From Microbulbifer variabilis ATCC 700307 (GTDB lineage: Bacteria > Pseudomonadota > Gammaproteobacteria > Pseudomonadales > Cellvibrionaceae): 64,000 nt of DNA. Location of the stretch: contig NZ_AQYJ01000027.1 of assembly GCF_000380565.1 (NCBI RefSeq), positions 372,001 through 436,000 on the forward strand. Direction: 5' to 3'. Both the position numbers and the translations under genes were made by a program. Below, piece by piece: positions 35,146 to 44,089 of the stretch; position 1 is the first letter of the stretch, and each line of letters begins with the position of its first letter. Below the pieces are notes generated by a model, which made no database searches, was not told the DNA's origin, and saw only the letters and a list, made by a program, of their open reading frames with translations.

Positions 35146-36471
35146 TTAAGCGCCCACTGTCACCTCAGGACCTTGCTCTACTTTGCTAACCACTTTTTTG
35201 ACAGGGAAGTGCAAAGTGAAAGTGCTGCCTTGTGTGGGAGTACTTTCAACACTCATTTCACCGCCGTGGCGTATCAGAACGTGCTTCACGATAGCCAGTC
35301 CCAGGCCTGTGCCGCCGCTGTCTCGCGAGCGACCGGGGTCGACCCGATAAAAGCGTTCAGTAAGGCGCGGGATATGTAAAGGGTCAATACCTATGCCTCG
35401 GTCCTCCACACTGAAGTGACCGCCCCGGTTGTCCTGCCACCAGCGAAGCTTGATGGCCCCTTCATCAGGGCTGTACTTCACCGCATTCAGCACCAAGTTG
35501 GCAAAGGCGCTGTGTAGCTCGCTAGCATCACCGCGAATGCAGCTGGGGATTTCGTTTTCCACCTCTATCTGGTGGCGACCACCACTAAAGCTGCGTGCTT
35601 CCCGCGCTACACGCTCCATCAGTTCCTGCACATCTATCAGCATGTCGCCGCCAGTGCGCTCAGAGGTCTCCAGGCGTGCCAGAAGCAACAGGTCGTTGAC
35701 CAGTGTGGTCATGCGTGCGGCCTGCTCCTCCATCTGTGCCAGTGGACGCTGCCATGCGGGTGGTGCCATATCACTGCCTTGCAGGGTTTCCAGGTAGCCG
35801 GCAATGACTGTCAGTGGGGTGCGTAGTTCGTGGGAGACATTGGCAACAAAATCGCGGCGCATCTGCTCCAGGTTGTGCAAGCGGGTGATATCGCGAACGA
35901 TAACCAGTGCCTCATCTTTTCCATAGCGGGTAACCTCCAGCTGCAGGTGCAGTGCTTCATTGCCTGGGGCGGGAAGGGTCAGAGGCTCGCGCGAGTCGGT
36001 ATCCTCGCTGTGCATGTAGCTGACAAAGTTGGGGTCACGGACAAAATTGACCAGGGATTGTCCGCTGTCACTGGCCTGCAGGCCGAGTAGCTCACCGGCA
36101 GCGGGGTTCCACCAAGCCAAATGGTCGCCATTCTCGAGAGCAACTATGCCCTCACGCAGAGCGCTGGTACTGTCCTGTACCCGCCGCAACATAGCGTGCA
36201 GCTTTTGTTTCTCACGGCGATGACGGCGTTGCATACGATAGAAGTCATCGTAGATTTCGCCCCAGATACCGAAAGAGGTGGGAGCGGGTCCGCGCCGGCC
36301 ATTGGCCAGCCAGCGGTTGAAGCGCTGTTGTTGCCACAATACAGATAGAAGGTAGGCGGCCAGGCCCGCAATTAGGGCGAGCGACCAGTTGCCTGAGGTG
36401 AAACCGAGAATGGTGCAGCCCAGAGCGATAATTACAAAACGCGAAAACTCGCCAATACTGCGATCCAACAT
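35146..36471 (-). CDS. phoR: Phosphate regulon sensor histidine kinase PhoR
   Basis: 441 residues: two N-terminal membrane helices (about 10-45), no large periplasmic loop, PAS domain (about 95-195), HisKA with phospho-acceptor His-214 in VSHELRTPL, and HATPase_c with NAVKYSPDEG (N box), DRGIGI (G1) and GGTGLGLAIVKHV (G2). It phosphorylates PhoB when PstSCAB/PhoU signal phosphate limitation. Downstream of phoB in the same direction with a 136-bp gap that may contain a weak secondary promoter or processing site. Confidence 0.96.
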   Translation of the reverse strand: MLDRSIGEFSRFVIIALGCTILGFTSGNWSLALIAGLAAYLLSVLWQQQRFNRWLANGRRGPAPTSFGIWGEIYDDFYRMQRRHRREKQKLHAMLRRVQDSTSALREGIVALENGDHLAWWNPAAGELLGLQASDSGQSLVNFVRDPNFVSYMHSEDTDSREPLTLPAPGNEALHLQLEVTRYGKDEALVIVRDITRLHNLEQMRRDFVANVSHELRTPLTVIAGYLETLQGSDMAPPAWQRPLAQMEEQAARMTTLVNDLLLLARLETSERTGGDMLIDVQELMERVAREARSFSGGRHQIEVENEIPSCIRGDASELHSAFANLVLNAVKYSPDEGAIKLRWWQDNRGGHFSVEDRGIGIDPLHIPRLTERFYRVDPGRSRDSGGTGLGLAIVKHVLIRHGGEMSVESTPTQGSTFTLHFPVKKVVSKVEQGPEVTVGA

Positions 36472-36607
36472 AGCGTTGCCGTGTTACCTGACGGACGCGA
36501 AAGGGCTCTGCCTGGCAGCCCTTCACGGTCAATACATCTTGGAAACCCATAGTTCTGAAGTGTGACCATTGGTTCCCGTGGAAGTCAGTGCCGATCTGTG
36601 GGGATTG

Positions 36608-37312
36608 TCACACTTTTTCGACAGTTTGCACAGAAAATCGATAGCCTGTTCCGCGTACTGTCTGGATATATCGGTCATGACCATCCACTGTCAGGGCTTT
36701 GCGCAGGCGACGGATATGCACGTCCACAGTGCGCTCTTCCACATATACGTTGCCGCCCCAGACATGGTCCAGCAATTGGGTACGTGTGTAGGCTCGCTCT
36801 TGGTGCGATAGGAAAAAGGTCAGCAGGCGAAATTCGGTGGGGCCCATATCTACAGGCTGTCCCTTGATAGTCACCCTGTGACTGAGAGGGTCCAGCACCA
36901 GGTTGCCGGCACTCAATGGGTCTTCCGGTGTGGCCGGCCCTGCGCGCCGCAACACAGCCTTGAGGCGTGCAACCAGTTCGCGGGGGGAGAAGGGCTTAGT
37001 GATATAGTCGTCGGCGCCTGTCTCTAACCCCTTGATTTTATTATCTTCTTCGCCTTTTGCCGTGAGCATGATGATGGGCACTGAAGCGGTCAGTTCATCG
37101 CGCTTGAGGCGCCTGGCCAGCTCGACACCGGAGACATCCGGCAGCATCCAGTCGAGCAGGATCAGGTCCGGCTTTTCATCGATAATCAGGGCGTGGGCCT
37201 CCTGGGCGTTCTCGGCTTCGAGGCAGCGGTAATCTGCCATCTCCAGCGCTATCCGCAGCATGTCGCGTACTGCGGCCTCGTCATCGACAATCAGAATCGT
37301 TTTACTGTGCAT
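36608..37312 (-). CDS. phoB: Phosphate regulon response regulator PhoB
   Basis: 234 residues. Receiver domain with acidic pair DDE (10-12), phospho-acceptor Asp-54 (LLDWMLPD), T/K signature residues (MLTAKGEE, TKPFSP); OmpR-type winged helix at the C terminus (VEERTVDVHIRRLRKAL, TVRGTGYRF). Binds Pho boxes such as those before pstS and before its own gene. ATG at 37312; the promoter region holds a two-unit Pho box, implying autoactivation. Confidence 0.97.
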   Translation of the reverse strand: MHSKTILIVDDEAAVRDMLRIALEMADYRCLEAENAQEAHALIIDEKPDLILLDWMLPDVSGVELARRLKRDELTASVPIIMLTAKGEEDNKIKGLETGADDYITKPFSPRELVARLKAVLRRAGPATPEDPLSAGNLVLDPLSHRVTIKGQPVDMGPTEFRLLTFFLSHQERAYTRTQLLDHVWGGNVYVEERTVDVHIRRLRKALTVDGHDRYIQTVRGTGYRFSVQTVEKV

Positions 37313-37378
37313 TTGCCTGCCATTCCCGCTCAGCTTCCAGGTTTTCCCGGTTATGGCTGGGGATTAAACGAGATTAAT

Positions 37379-37396
37379 ATGACAAATATATGACGG
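37379..37396 (-). promoter_or_regulatory. Pho box upstream of phoB
   Basis: Read on the minus strand: CCGTCAT (37396-37390) and TTGTCAT (37385-37379), 11 bases apart with an ATAT spacer, the same layout as at pstS. A TTTAAT at about 37368-37363 could be the -10. It lies about 70 bp before the phoB start. Confidence 0.82.
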
Positions 37397-37421
37397 CTGC
37401 TGTCCGGTTCCCAGTCAGCAG

Positions 37422-38303
37422 TTAATTAAACAGATAATGCAGAAAAATTCCGGTAAATAACGCCAACCCTACCCAATTGTTGTTGAGAAACGCACGAAAA
37501 CAGGCTTCTCTCCCCCGTTCGCGAACCAGCCATTGCTGGTAGGCAAACAATGAGGCCACAACGATAAGGGAAACGTAGTAAGTGCCCCCGAGGCTAAAGC
37601 GTTGGCCGATGAGCAGCAGTGCCATCAATACCAGTAGCTGCAGGGCGGCAGTCATGACTTTGTCCATCTCTCCAAAAAGGATTGCTGTGGATTTAACCCC
37701 AATCTTCAGATCGTCATCCCGGTCCACCATGGCGTAGAAAGTGTCGTAACACAGGGTCCACAGCAAGTTGGCAACATAGAGGAGCCAGACTTGTGGTGGG
37801 ACTTTGCCAGTTACTGCGGCGAAGGCCATGGGAATGCCCATGCTGAAGGCAGCACCCAGTACCACTTGGGGCAGATGGGTGTGACGCTTGGCAAAGGGAT
37901 AGCAGAAAGCTAGTGCCAGAGCGGGTAAGGAAAGAAGAATAGTCAGTTGGTTGGTTGTCAGTACCAGCGCGAAGGCCAACAGGCTGAGTCCGGCAAAAAG
38001 TCCAAGTGCTTCTTTTGGAGTGATACTGCCAGTAGCCAGGGGGCGTTCAGCAGTGCGTTTTACTTTGCCGTCGATCTCACGATCAGCAAAATCGTTTACT
38101 GCACAACCGGCTGCACGCATCAGGATCACTCCAAGTGTGAATACGGAGAACAGGTGCAGTCCCGGCCAGCCATCCGCAGCCAGCCATAGTGCTGCCCAAG
38201 TGGGCCATAACAGCAACAGAGAGCCGATGGGTTTATCCATGCGAGCCAGCTGCCAGTAGGGCATGATTGCGGGCCAGCGGGTGGCAATCTGTTGGCTGAT
38301 CAC
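37422..38303 (-). CDS. ubiA: 4-hydroxybenzoate octaprenyltransferase UbiA
   Basis: 293 residues, eight or nine membrane helices. Both Asp-rich prenyl-diphosphate motifs are present: NDFADREID and [13 protein letters not shown]; opening [25 protein letters not shown] is typical. Attaches the polyprenyl tail to 4-hydroxybenzoate in ubiquinone synthesis at the inner membrane. Follows ubiC by 18 bp, so the two catalyse consecutive steps from one transcript. Confidence 0.97.
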   Translation of the reverse strand: MISQQIATRWPAIMPYWQLARMDKPIGSLLLLWPTWAALWLAADGWPGLHLFSVFTLGVILMRAAGCAVNDFADREIDGKVKRTAERPLATGSITPKEALGLFAGLSLLAFALVLTTNQLTILLSLPALALAFCYPFAKRHTHLPQVVLGAAFSMGIPMAFAAVTGKVPPQVWLLYVANLLWTLCYDTFYAMVDRDDDLKIGVKSTAILFGEMDKVMTAALQLLVLMALLLIGQRFSLGGTYYVSLIVVASLFAYQQWLVRERGREACFRAFLNNNWVGLALFTGIFLHYLFN

Positions 38304-38321
38304 GGTGGACTCTCCCAGTAT

Positions 38322-38936
38322 CTAGTTAGTGACTGCGGCGGCTAAAGGTGAGGTCTCTGGCTGGAAACTTGAGAGAAATGTCTCTGCTACCAGCAGGGGC
38401 TTGTCCCGAAGCCAGAAAGTAGAGCGGCGACCCCAGGCGTTCTTATTCTCATTGCACAGGGTCTCCAGCTGGAAATTCGGATTTCGCTGCAGGCGATTAA
38501 ATTGAATATCACCACGGCGAATACCTGGCTCGCTGAAAAGTAACTCCCCTAATGGGCGGTCGTCCAGGCTGCGCAAATTGCGGGACTTGCCTTGTAGGCT
38601 GCGCATCGGCAATACGCTGCGGGCGTATACCCAGGGCTGGCCGCAGCCATACAGTAAAACCTCCCGCACCAGGGCGCGACTGTGCGCACGCAGTTTTAGT
38701 GCGCGACACTCCTCAGCAAGGGGTGTTTGCCAGCCCTGGAAGAGGACCTGTACACGAAAATCCTCGCCGCTCTGCTGCTTCAAAGCCGCCGTCAGCGAGC
38801 CCGAATATTCCAGCCAGGGCAACAGTGACTCGGGAGGCTCTGGGAGTGTTGGCTCTAGGGGCTGCCCACGCCAATCGCCGGTGGGTACAAATGGGGATTG
38901 GTGCAACGATAACTCCGCAGTCTGGAAAAATGGCAT
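38322..38936 (-). CDS. ubiC: Chorismate lyase UbiC
   Basis: 204 residues. LREVLLYG-like VREVLLYGCGQPWVYARSVLP, PLGELLFSEPGIRRGDI and the terminal WGRRSTFWLRDKPLLVAETFL strings are diagnostic; Arg in WGRRS and Glu in AETFL line the active site in E. coli UbiC. Converts chorismate to 4-hydroxybenzoate and pyruvate in the cytoplasm. ATG at 38936 has GAGGT four bases upstream; an earlier start at 38966 is unsupported. Followed by ubiA. Confidence 0.95.
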   Translation of the reverse strand: MPFFQTAELSLHQSPFVPTGDWRGQPLEPTLPEPPESLLPWLEYSGSLTAALKQQSGEDFRVQVLFQGWQTPLAEECRALKLRAHSRALVREVLLYGCGQPWVYARSVLPMRSLQGKSRNLRSLDDRPLGELLFSEPGIRRGDIQFNRLQRNPNFQLETLCNENKNAWGRRSTFWLRDKPLLVAETFLSSFQPETSPLAAAVTN

Positions 38937-39062
38937 TGTACCTCGGCTGTTGGCGGCTGGCCTCACCCTGTTGCATTTTTGCTCCCTGAGTCGCCAGTGG
39001 ATATAGTGCCCTCTTTGACGAAAACAACGAATCTATAACGAATCCATAAAGAGAAGCTTGTT

Positions 39063-40382
39063 ATGGGGCTTACGACCAAAATTCTTGTGGGGATGATTGC
39101 GGGCATTCTTTTGGGGTGCCTGTTCAATTTCCTGAATATGAGCCAGCTGCTCGGCGAGGGTGTTACCAGCGCCATTAACCTTTACCTGACCGAGGGTCTT
39201 TTTGACATCATCGGCCGTATATTTATTGCCTCACTGAAGCTGATGGTGGTGCCGCTGGTGCTGGTTTCCCTGATTAGTGGTGCCTGTGCTTTATCGGAAG
39301 GCAGCCGTATTGGCCCATTGGCGGGTAAAACTGTTCTGCTCTATATGCTGACCACAGCCATCGCTATTACTCTGGCCCTTTGTTTGGCACTGATATTCCA
39401 GCCTGGGGTCGGTGTGAGTGAAACCGCGGCAGAGGCCACCGCGGCTTATCAGCCAAAGGAATCCCCACCCCTTTCCGAAGTGCTGGTAAATATTTTCCCC
39501 ACTAACCCAGTAGCCGCAATGGCTGAAGGTAATATGCTGCAGATTATCGTGTTCGCCCTGCTGATGGGCTATGCGATTTCCCGCTGTGGCGAGCCGGGCC
39601 AGCGCATCGCTGCTTTCTTTAATGATATGAATGCTGTCGTATTGCGCATGGTGGGTGTGCTGATGGTGTTTGCCCCCTATGGAGTTTTTGCCCTTTTGGC
39701 AAAAACTTTTGCTGACTTGGGGTTTGGAGGGCTCTTGCAGTTAGGCAAGTACTTCCTGGTTGTACTAGGTGCCCTGCTGCTACATGCCTTGGGGACTTAC
39801 TCGCTGCTTTTGAAGATGTTGAGTGGCCTCAATCCGTTGGAGTTACTCAAGAAAATGTGGTCCACCATGGTCTTCGCTTTCAGTACTGCCTCCTCCGCAG
39901 CCACTATTCCTGTGACCCTATCTACAGTGGAGAAACGCCTGGGCGTAGATAACAAGGTTGCCGCTTTCACTATTCCCTTGGGTGCCACTATCAATATGGA
40001 CGGCACTGCGATTATGCAGGGGGTGGCTACGGTCTTTATTGCCCAGTTCTTCGGTGTGGAGATTGGCCTGACCGGTTATCTTACAGTGATTCTTACTGCC
40101 ACCCTGGCCTCTATTGGCACTGCCGGTGTACCCGGTGTGGGTCTGATTATGCTCGGTATGGTGCTGCAGCAGGTGGGTCTGCCGCTAGAAGGCATTGCTA
40201 TTGTGATCGGTGTCGATCGTCTGCTGGATATGGTGCGTACTGCGGTGAATATTACCGGTGATGCGGTGGTAAGTAGTGTGGTGGCGAAGAGCGAAGGGGC
40301 TCTCGATGAAGAGACTTACTACGATGCCAACTACAAGAGTGTAAGCATCAACGATAATCAAAATACTGTTGGCGCCCACTGA
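39063..40382 (+). CDS. Dicarboxylate/amino acid:cation symporter (DAACS family)
   Basis: 439 residues with eight membrane helices and two hairpin loops. KLMVVPLVLVSLISG, FSTASSAATIPVTL (Ser-rich HP1), GATINMDGTAIMQG (NMDGT), TASIGTAGVPG-like SIGTAGVPGVG (HP2), and GVDRLLDMVRTAVNITGDAV identify the GltP/DctA/GltT family. Na+- or H+-coupled uptake of glutamate, aspartate or C4-dicarboxylates; the exact substrate is undecided. Divergent from ubiC; a GGCGCC/GGCGCC hairpin overlaps its stop codon. Confidence 0.95.
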   Translation: MGLTTKILVGMIAGILLGCLFNFLNMSQLLGEGVTSAINLYLTEGLFDIIGRIFIASLKLMVVPLVLVSLISGACALSEGSRIGPLAGKTVLLYMLTTAIAITLALCLALIFQPGVGVSETAAEATAAYQPKESPPLSEVLVNIFPTNPVAAMAEGNMLQIIVFALLMGYAISRCGEPGQRIAAFFNDMNAVVLRMVGVLMVFAPYGVFALLAKTFADLGFGGLLQLGKYFLVVLGALLLHALGTYSLLLKMLSGLNPLELLKKMWSTMVFAFSTASSAATIPVTLSTVEKRLGVDNKVAAFTIPLGATINMDGTAIMQGVATVFIAQFFGVEIGLTGYLTVILTATLASIGTAGVPGVGLIMLGMVLQQVGLPLEGIAIVIGVDRLLDMVRTAVNITGDAVVSSVVAKSEGALDEETYYDANYKSVSINDNQNTVGAH

Positions 40383-40393
40383 GGCGCCTTTCA

Positions 40394-42496
40394 TCAAGCC
40401 TCGGCAAAACGGGGCTTGTTTTGCAGCCAGCGTTTTATCAGCTGGCATCGCATTTCCTGATTTAGCGTTGGGGATGCAGCGATCCTCTGCACCTGGGGTA
40501 ACAGTTCGGCATCTCTCTGCAAATCGGCGATGCGGTGCTGGATTTCACCGGTCTGGCGTGTGCCGAGAATCTCCCCGGGGCCACGCAGTCGCAGGTCTTC
40601 CTCCGCAATAGCAAAGCCATCGCTATGTTGACGCAGTGCCTGTAGGCGTGCACGCCCATTTTGCGATAAAGGAGTACCGTAGAGCAGCACACAATGACTG
40701 GCGATGGAGCCGCGTCCCACGCGACCGCGCAGCTGGTGCAGCTGGGCCAGACCGAGCCGCTCAGGGTTTTCGATAATCATAAGGCTGGCATTGGGCACAT
40801 CCACCCCCACCTCAATCACAGTGGTCGCTACCAGCAGGTCCACTTCACCCGCCTTAAAAGCGCTCATCACCTGCTCTTTTTGCTCTGGCTTGAGACGACC
40901 GTGCACCAGGGCCACGCGTACGCCATCCAGCGTTTCCGCCAGCTCCTGTGCAGTGGACTCTGCTGCCTGAGCTTGCAGGCTCTCGGACTCTTCAATCAGG
41001 GTGCAGACCCAGTAGGCCTGACGGCCTTCGGCAATGGCGCTGTGCACGCGCTCCATTACTTGGTCTCGGCGATCATTGGAAATAGCTACCGTGTTTATGG
41101 GTTGCCGCCCCGGCGGCAATTCATCAATGACGGAACAATCCAAGTCGGCAAAGGCCGACATAGCCAAGGTGCGAGGAATTGGAGTCGCAGTCATGATCAA
41201 TTGGTGCGGTTGCAGCCGGCCAGTGGCACCGCTGGCTGCGCCCTTTTCACGAAGCTCCAAGCGCTGGCGTACGCCGAAGCGGTGCTGCTCATCGATAATA
41301 ACCAGAACCAGGTTGTGGAAAACCACTTCCGCTTGGAAAAGTGCATGAGTTCCCACCACCAGTTGGGCATCACCACTGGCTACTTTAGCCAGCTGCTCGC
41401 GTCGCTCAGCGGCTTTCAGGCTGCCGGTGAGCTGGGCAACTTGTACGCCGAGAGGGTCGAGCCAGTTGCAGAAGTTAATCCTGTGCTGTTCCGCGAGGAT
41501 TTCAGTGGGTGCCATTACGGCCACCTGGGCGCCGACGCCTATGCCCTTTAGTGCTGCCATGGCCGCCACCAGAGTCTTGCCTGCACCGACATCCCCCTGC
41601 AGCAGGCGCATCATAGGGGCGTCCCGGGCGAGATCCTCGGCGATTTCCCCGCATACCCGCTGCTGTGCGCCGGTGAGTGAAAATGGTAAACGCGAGAGAA
41701 AATCCCTCTCCAGGGACTCATTTACAGATAGCGGCGGAGCTGCAACTCTGGTGCTATTACGCCGCAGCTCCAACAGGCTTAAGTGATGAGCGAGTAATTC
41801 CTCCAACGCCAAGCGTTGCTGTGCAGGGTGTATACCAGCGCCGAGCTGCTCCAGCTGGGTACCAGCAGGAGGTGAATGCAGGTAAATCAGGGCATCCCTC
41901 AAAGGGTAACGCAGTGCCTTGGGTAATAACTCTGTGGGGAGTAACTCGGTGACGGCCCCACTTCTCAAGAGCATCACGGCTTGCTGCATCAGCCCGCGCA
42001 TGCGTCCCTGGCTAACACCCTCGGTCAATGGATAAACCGGGGTGAGGGTTTCTTCTGTGGCAGAATTCTCGCTGCCAACAACCTCGGTTTCCGGGTGGTA
42101 GAGTTCTAGCCCAGCAGCGCCGCGACGGGCCTCGCCGAAGCAGCGCAGGCGTACGCCGCGGGCAAAGCGGTTTTTCTGTGCTGCAGAAAAATGGAAAAAG
42201 CGCAGTGTGATACTGCCACTCATATCCTGCAATTTCACAACCAGGCTGCGCCGCCGGCCGAAGACGATATCAGCTGCTGTTACCTCACCTTCGATGACTG
42301 CATCCATACCAGCGGTGAGCCCCGCAACCGGCACTATGCGGGTGCGGTCCTGATAGCGCAGTGGCAGGTGGAACAGTAGGTCCTGCAAGGAGTAAATATG
42401 CAGTTTGGCCAGCACCTGGGCAAACTTATCCCCTACCCCCTTGAGAGCGGTAATAGGTTGTTCTGAGAGGCTGGTTAGGGCTCGATCAGGTGACAC
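40394..42496 (-). CDS. recG: ATP-dependent DNA helicase RecG
   Basis: 700 residues: wedge/OB domain at the N terminus (LKGVGDKFAQVLAKLHIYSLQDLLFHLPLRYQDRT), then SF2 helicase motifs: Q/I MRLLQGDVGAGKT, II IIDEQHRFG, III TATPIPRTLAM, V VATTVIEVGVDVPNA, VI QLRGRVGRG. Remodels stalled forks and branched DNA. Starts with GTG at 42496, giving the expected number of residues before the conserved LxGVG; this start overlaps the oxyR stop by 22 bp, so translation is probably coupled. The oxyR-recG pairing is the one found in Pseudomonas. Confidence 0.96.
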   Translation of the reverse strand: MSPDRALTSLSEQPITALKGVGDKFAQVLAKLHIYSLQDLLFHLPLRYQDRTRIVPVAGLTAGMDAVIEGEVTAADIVFGRRRSLVVKLQDMSGSITLRFFHFSAAQKNRFARGVRLRCFGEARRGAAGLELYHPETEVVGSENSATEETLTPVYPLTEGVSQGRMRGLMQQAVMLLRSGAVTELLPTELLPKALRYPLRDALIYLHSPPAGTQLEQLGAGIHPAQQRLALEELLAHHLSLLELRRNSTRVAAPPLSVNESLERDFLSRLPFSLTGAQQRVCGEIAEDLARDAPMMRLLQGDVGAGKTLVAAMAALKGIGVGAQVAVMAPTEILAEQHRINFCNWLDPLGVQVAQLTGSLKAAERREQLAKVASGDAQLVVGTHALFQAEVVFHNLVLVIIDEQHRFGVRQRLELREKGAASGATGRLQPHQLIMTATPIPRTLAMSAFADLDCSVIDELPPGRQPINTVAISNDRRDQVMERVHSAIAEGRQAYWVCTLIEESESLQAQAAESTAQELAETLDGVRVALVHGRLKPEQKEQVMSAFKAGEVDLLVATTVIEVGVDVPNASLMIIENPERLGLAQLHQLRGRVGRGSIASHCVLLYGTPLSQNGRARLQALRQHSDGFAIAEEDLRLRGPGEILGTRQTGEIQHRIADLQRDAELLPQVQRIAASPTLNQEMRCQLIKRWLQNKPRFAEA

Positions 42497-43395
42497 TGGC
42501 TGATAGCCTCTCGCAGGATATCAATGGCGCGGTGGCGTGGGAAGCTGGCGCGCCAGGCCAGGGCGACGGTGCGACGAGGCCCCGGTGCAACAAATGGGCG
42601 GGTCTCCAGCAGGCCGCTCGCATATTGTGAAGCTGTAGCTGCAGACAGGGGCAGTACCGTGATGCCCAGCCCCGAAGCCACCATATGGCGCAAGGTTTCC
42701 AATGAGCTTCCATCGGCGGCGGTGCGGATGCCGCCACCGTTATCTTTTTCCATGGTCAACTGGAGGTGTGGGCAGGCCTCTAGTACCTGATCGCGGAAAC
42801 AGTGTCCCTCACCTAGTAAAAGTACATTGTCACCAGTCAATTGTTCCGGGTCGATAGTCTCAAACTGGGTGAGAGGGTGACCGGATGGCATCAGCACCAC
42901 AAAAGGTTCATCGTAGAGGGGCTGTGTCACGACATCAGGCTCGGTAAACGGCAGCGCGATAATAATTGCGTCGAGTTCGCCTTTGCGTAAACGCTGGCGC
43001 AGAGTGGCAGTATACCCCTCCTCCACATACAGAGGCATATCTGGGGCCAGGTGTTGCAACTGGGGAATGAAGTGTGGGAACAAGTAGGGGCCAATGGTAA
43101 AGATTGCTCCGACAGAGAGAGGGCTGGAAAGCTGGTCCTTACCGGCGCTGGCGATATCTTTGATTGCCGCAGACTGTTCGAGCACAAGTTGGGCCTGGGC
43201 GACAATTCGCTCTCCTAGTGGTGTCGCCTGTACCCGGGTCTTGGAGCGCTCAAACAGCGCAACACCCAATTCCTTTTCCAGTTTTTTCACTGCAATGGAC
43301 AGGGTCGGCTGGCTCACGAAACAGCGCTCGGCGGCACGGCCGAAATGCTGTTCCTGGGCGAGGGTGACTATATAACGCAATTCATTGAGGGTCAT
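42475..43395 (-). CDS. oxyR: LysR-family hydrogen peroxide sensor OxyR
   Basis: 306 residues. Winged HTH at 1-60 (HFGRAAERCFVSQPTLSIAVKKLEKELGVALFERS) and a LysR effector domain. The two redox cysteines fall at positions 199 and 208 within GHCFRDQVLEAC, identical in numbering to E. coli OxyR, so disulfide sensing is expected. Activates peroxide defence genes. A near-palindromic element lies 31 bp upstream of its start, a plausible autoregulatory site. First gene of an oxyR-recG unit. Confidence 0.95.
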   Translation of the reverse strand: MTLNELRYIVTLAQEQHFGRAAERCFVSQPTLSIAVKKLEKELGVALFERSKTRVQATPLGERIVAQAQLVLEQSAAIKDIASAGKDQLSSPLSVGAIFTIGPYLFPHFIPQLQHLAPDMPLYVEEGYTATLRQRLRKGELDAIIIALPFTEPDVVTQPLYDEPFVVLMPSGHPLTQFETIDPEQLTGDNVLLLGEGHCFRDQVLEACPHLQLTMEKDNGGGIRTAADGSSLETLRHMVASGLGITVLPLSAATASQYASGLLETRPFVAPGPRRTVALAWRASFPRHRAIDILREAISQCHLIEP

Positions 43396-43423
43396 GGTAA
43401 AGACAATTAAATGGTCTCAGGTG

Positions 43424-43449
43424 ATAGCTATTATTCATAAATAATAGCT
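43424..43449. promoter_or_regulatory. Inverted repeat upstream of oxyR
   Basis: AGCTATTATT at 43426-43435 and AATAATAGCT at 43440-43449 form a perfect 10-bp inverted repeat around CATA, preceded by AT at 43424. It lies about 30 bp upstream of the oxyR start and has the AT-rich dyad form of LysR-family sites; the canonical four-ATAG OxyR pattern is not fully met. Confidence 0.5.
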
Positions 43450-43596
43450 GCTCGCCAATACTGTGTCTCACCCTGCCCCTAGCCTTCTGCCTGGAGACTG
43501 AAAGTTGGAAAAATTTACCAATTGTGGACGTCGATAGGGGATTGAGGCGCAAAATTTTGCTATATCTTATGGGGGCATACCGAACGGAGAAACGTC

Positions 43597-43857
43597 ATGG
43601 GAGTTCTATCCTGGATCATTCTCGGACTTATTGCCGGCGCATTGGCCAAGTGGATCATGCCAGGCAAAGACCCTGGTGGCTGGATAGTGACTATGGTCAT
43701 CGGCATTATCGGTGCGTTTATCGGAGGCTGGCTCGGTGCCTTAATTGGTTTCGGCGGACCCGTGACCGGTTTCGGATTTGGCGACATAATAACAGCGACC
43801 ATTGGTGCGATAATCTTTCTCGCTGTATACCGTTTACTCAAGCGGCGCGGTAACTAG
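43597..43857 (+). CDS. GlsB/YeaQ/YmgE-family small stress membrane protein
   Basis: 86 residues with three membrane helices. MGVLSWIILGLIAGALAKWIMPG and GGWIVTMVIGIIGAFIGGWLG are the family's glycine-rich helices (transglycosylase-associated protein family). Members respond to acid or envelope stress; mechanism unknown. Divergent from oxyR and followed by a GGGGCA/TGCCCC hairpin at 43887-43903. Confidence 0.9.
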   Translation: MGVLSWIILGLIAGALAKWIMPGKDPGGWIVTMVIGIIGAFIGGWLGALIGFGGPVTGFGFGDIITATIGAIIFLAVYRLLKRRGN

Positions 43858-43886
43858 TTCAAAACCAGAGCGGCAGTTTGATTTGT

Positions 43887-43903
43887 GGGGCATAAGCTGC
43901 CCC
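43887..43903 (+). terminator. Weak hairpin after the GlsB-like gene
   Basis: GGGGCA/TGCCCC stem with TAAGC loop, 30 bp after the stop; GCTTCGG but no T-run follows. Confidence 0.35.
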
Positions 43904-44089
43904 GCTTCGGTATCCATGGATGGTGGTATCGCAATCGTTTGCGGGTTAATTTTGGAGGGCCCGGAGTGATCGGGTGAGAAGGATCTGTGTTGCAGAGGAT
44001 CTTATGTTTCTCCAACAGGACTCAACAGCATAAAAATTAAGGGAATATGACGGTTGGTGCGGCACTTGGCACCCTCCGCCGAGAACTAT

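Noticed and set aside
36472-36607. phoB-phoR gap as a separate phoR promoter
   Set aside because: 136 bp without a convincing -10/-35 or Pho box; cotranscription is the simpler reading.
40694-41551. 285-codon open frame antisense to recG
   Set aside because: Shadow of the RecG helicase core; the sense frame carries every helicase motif.
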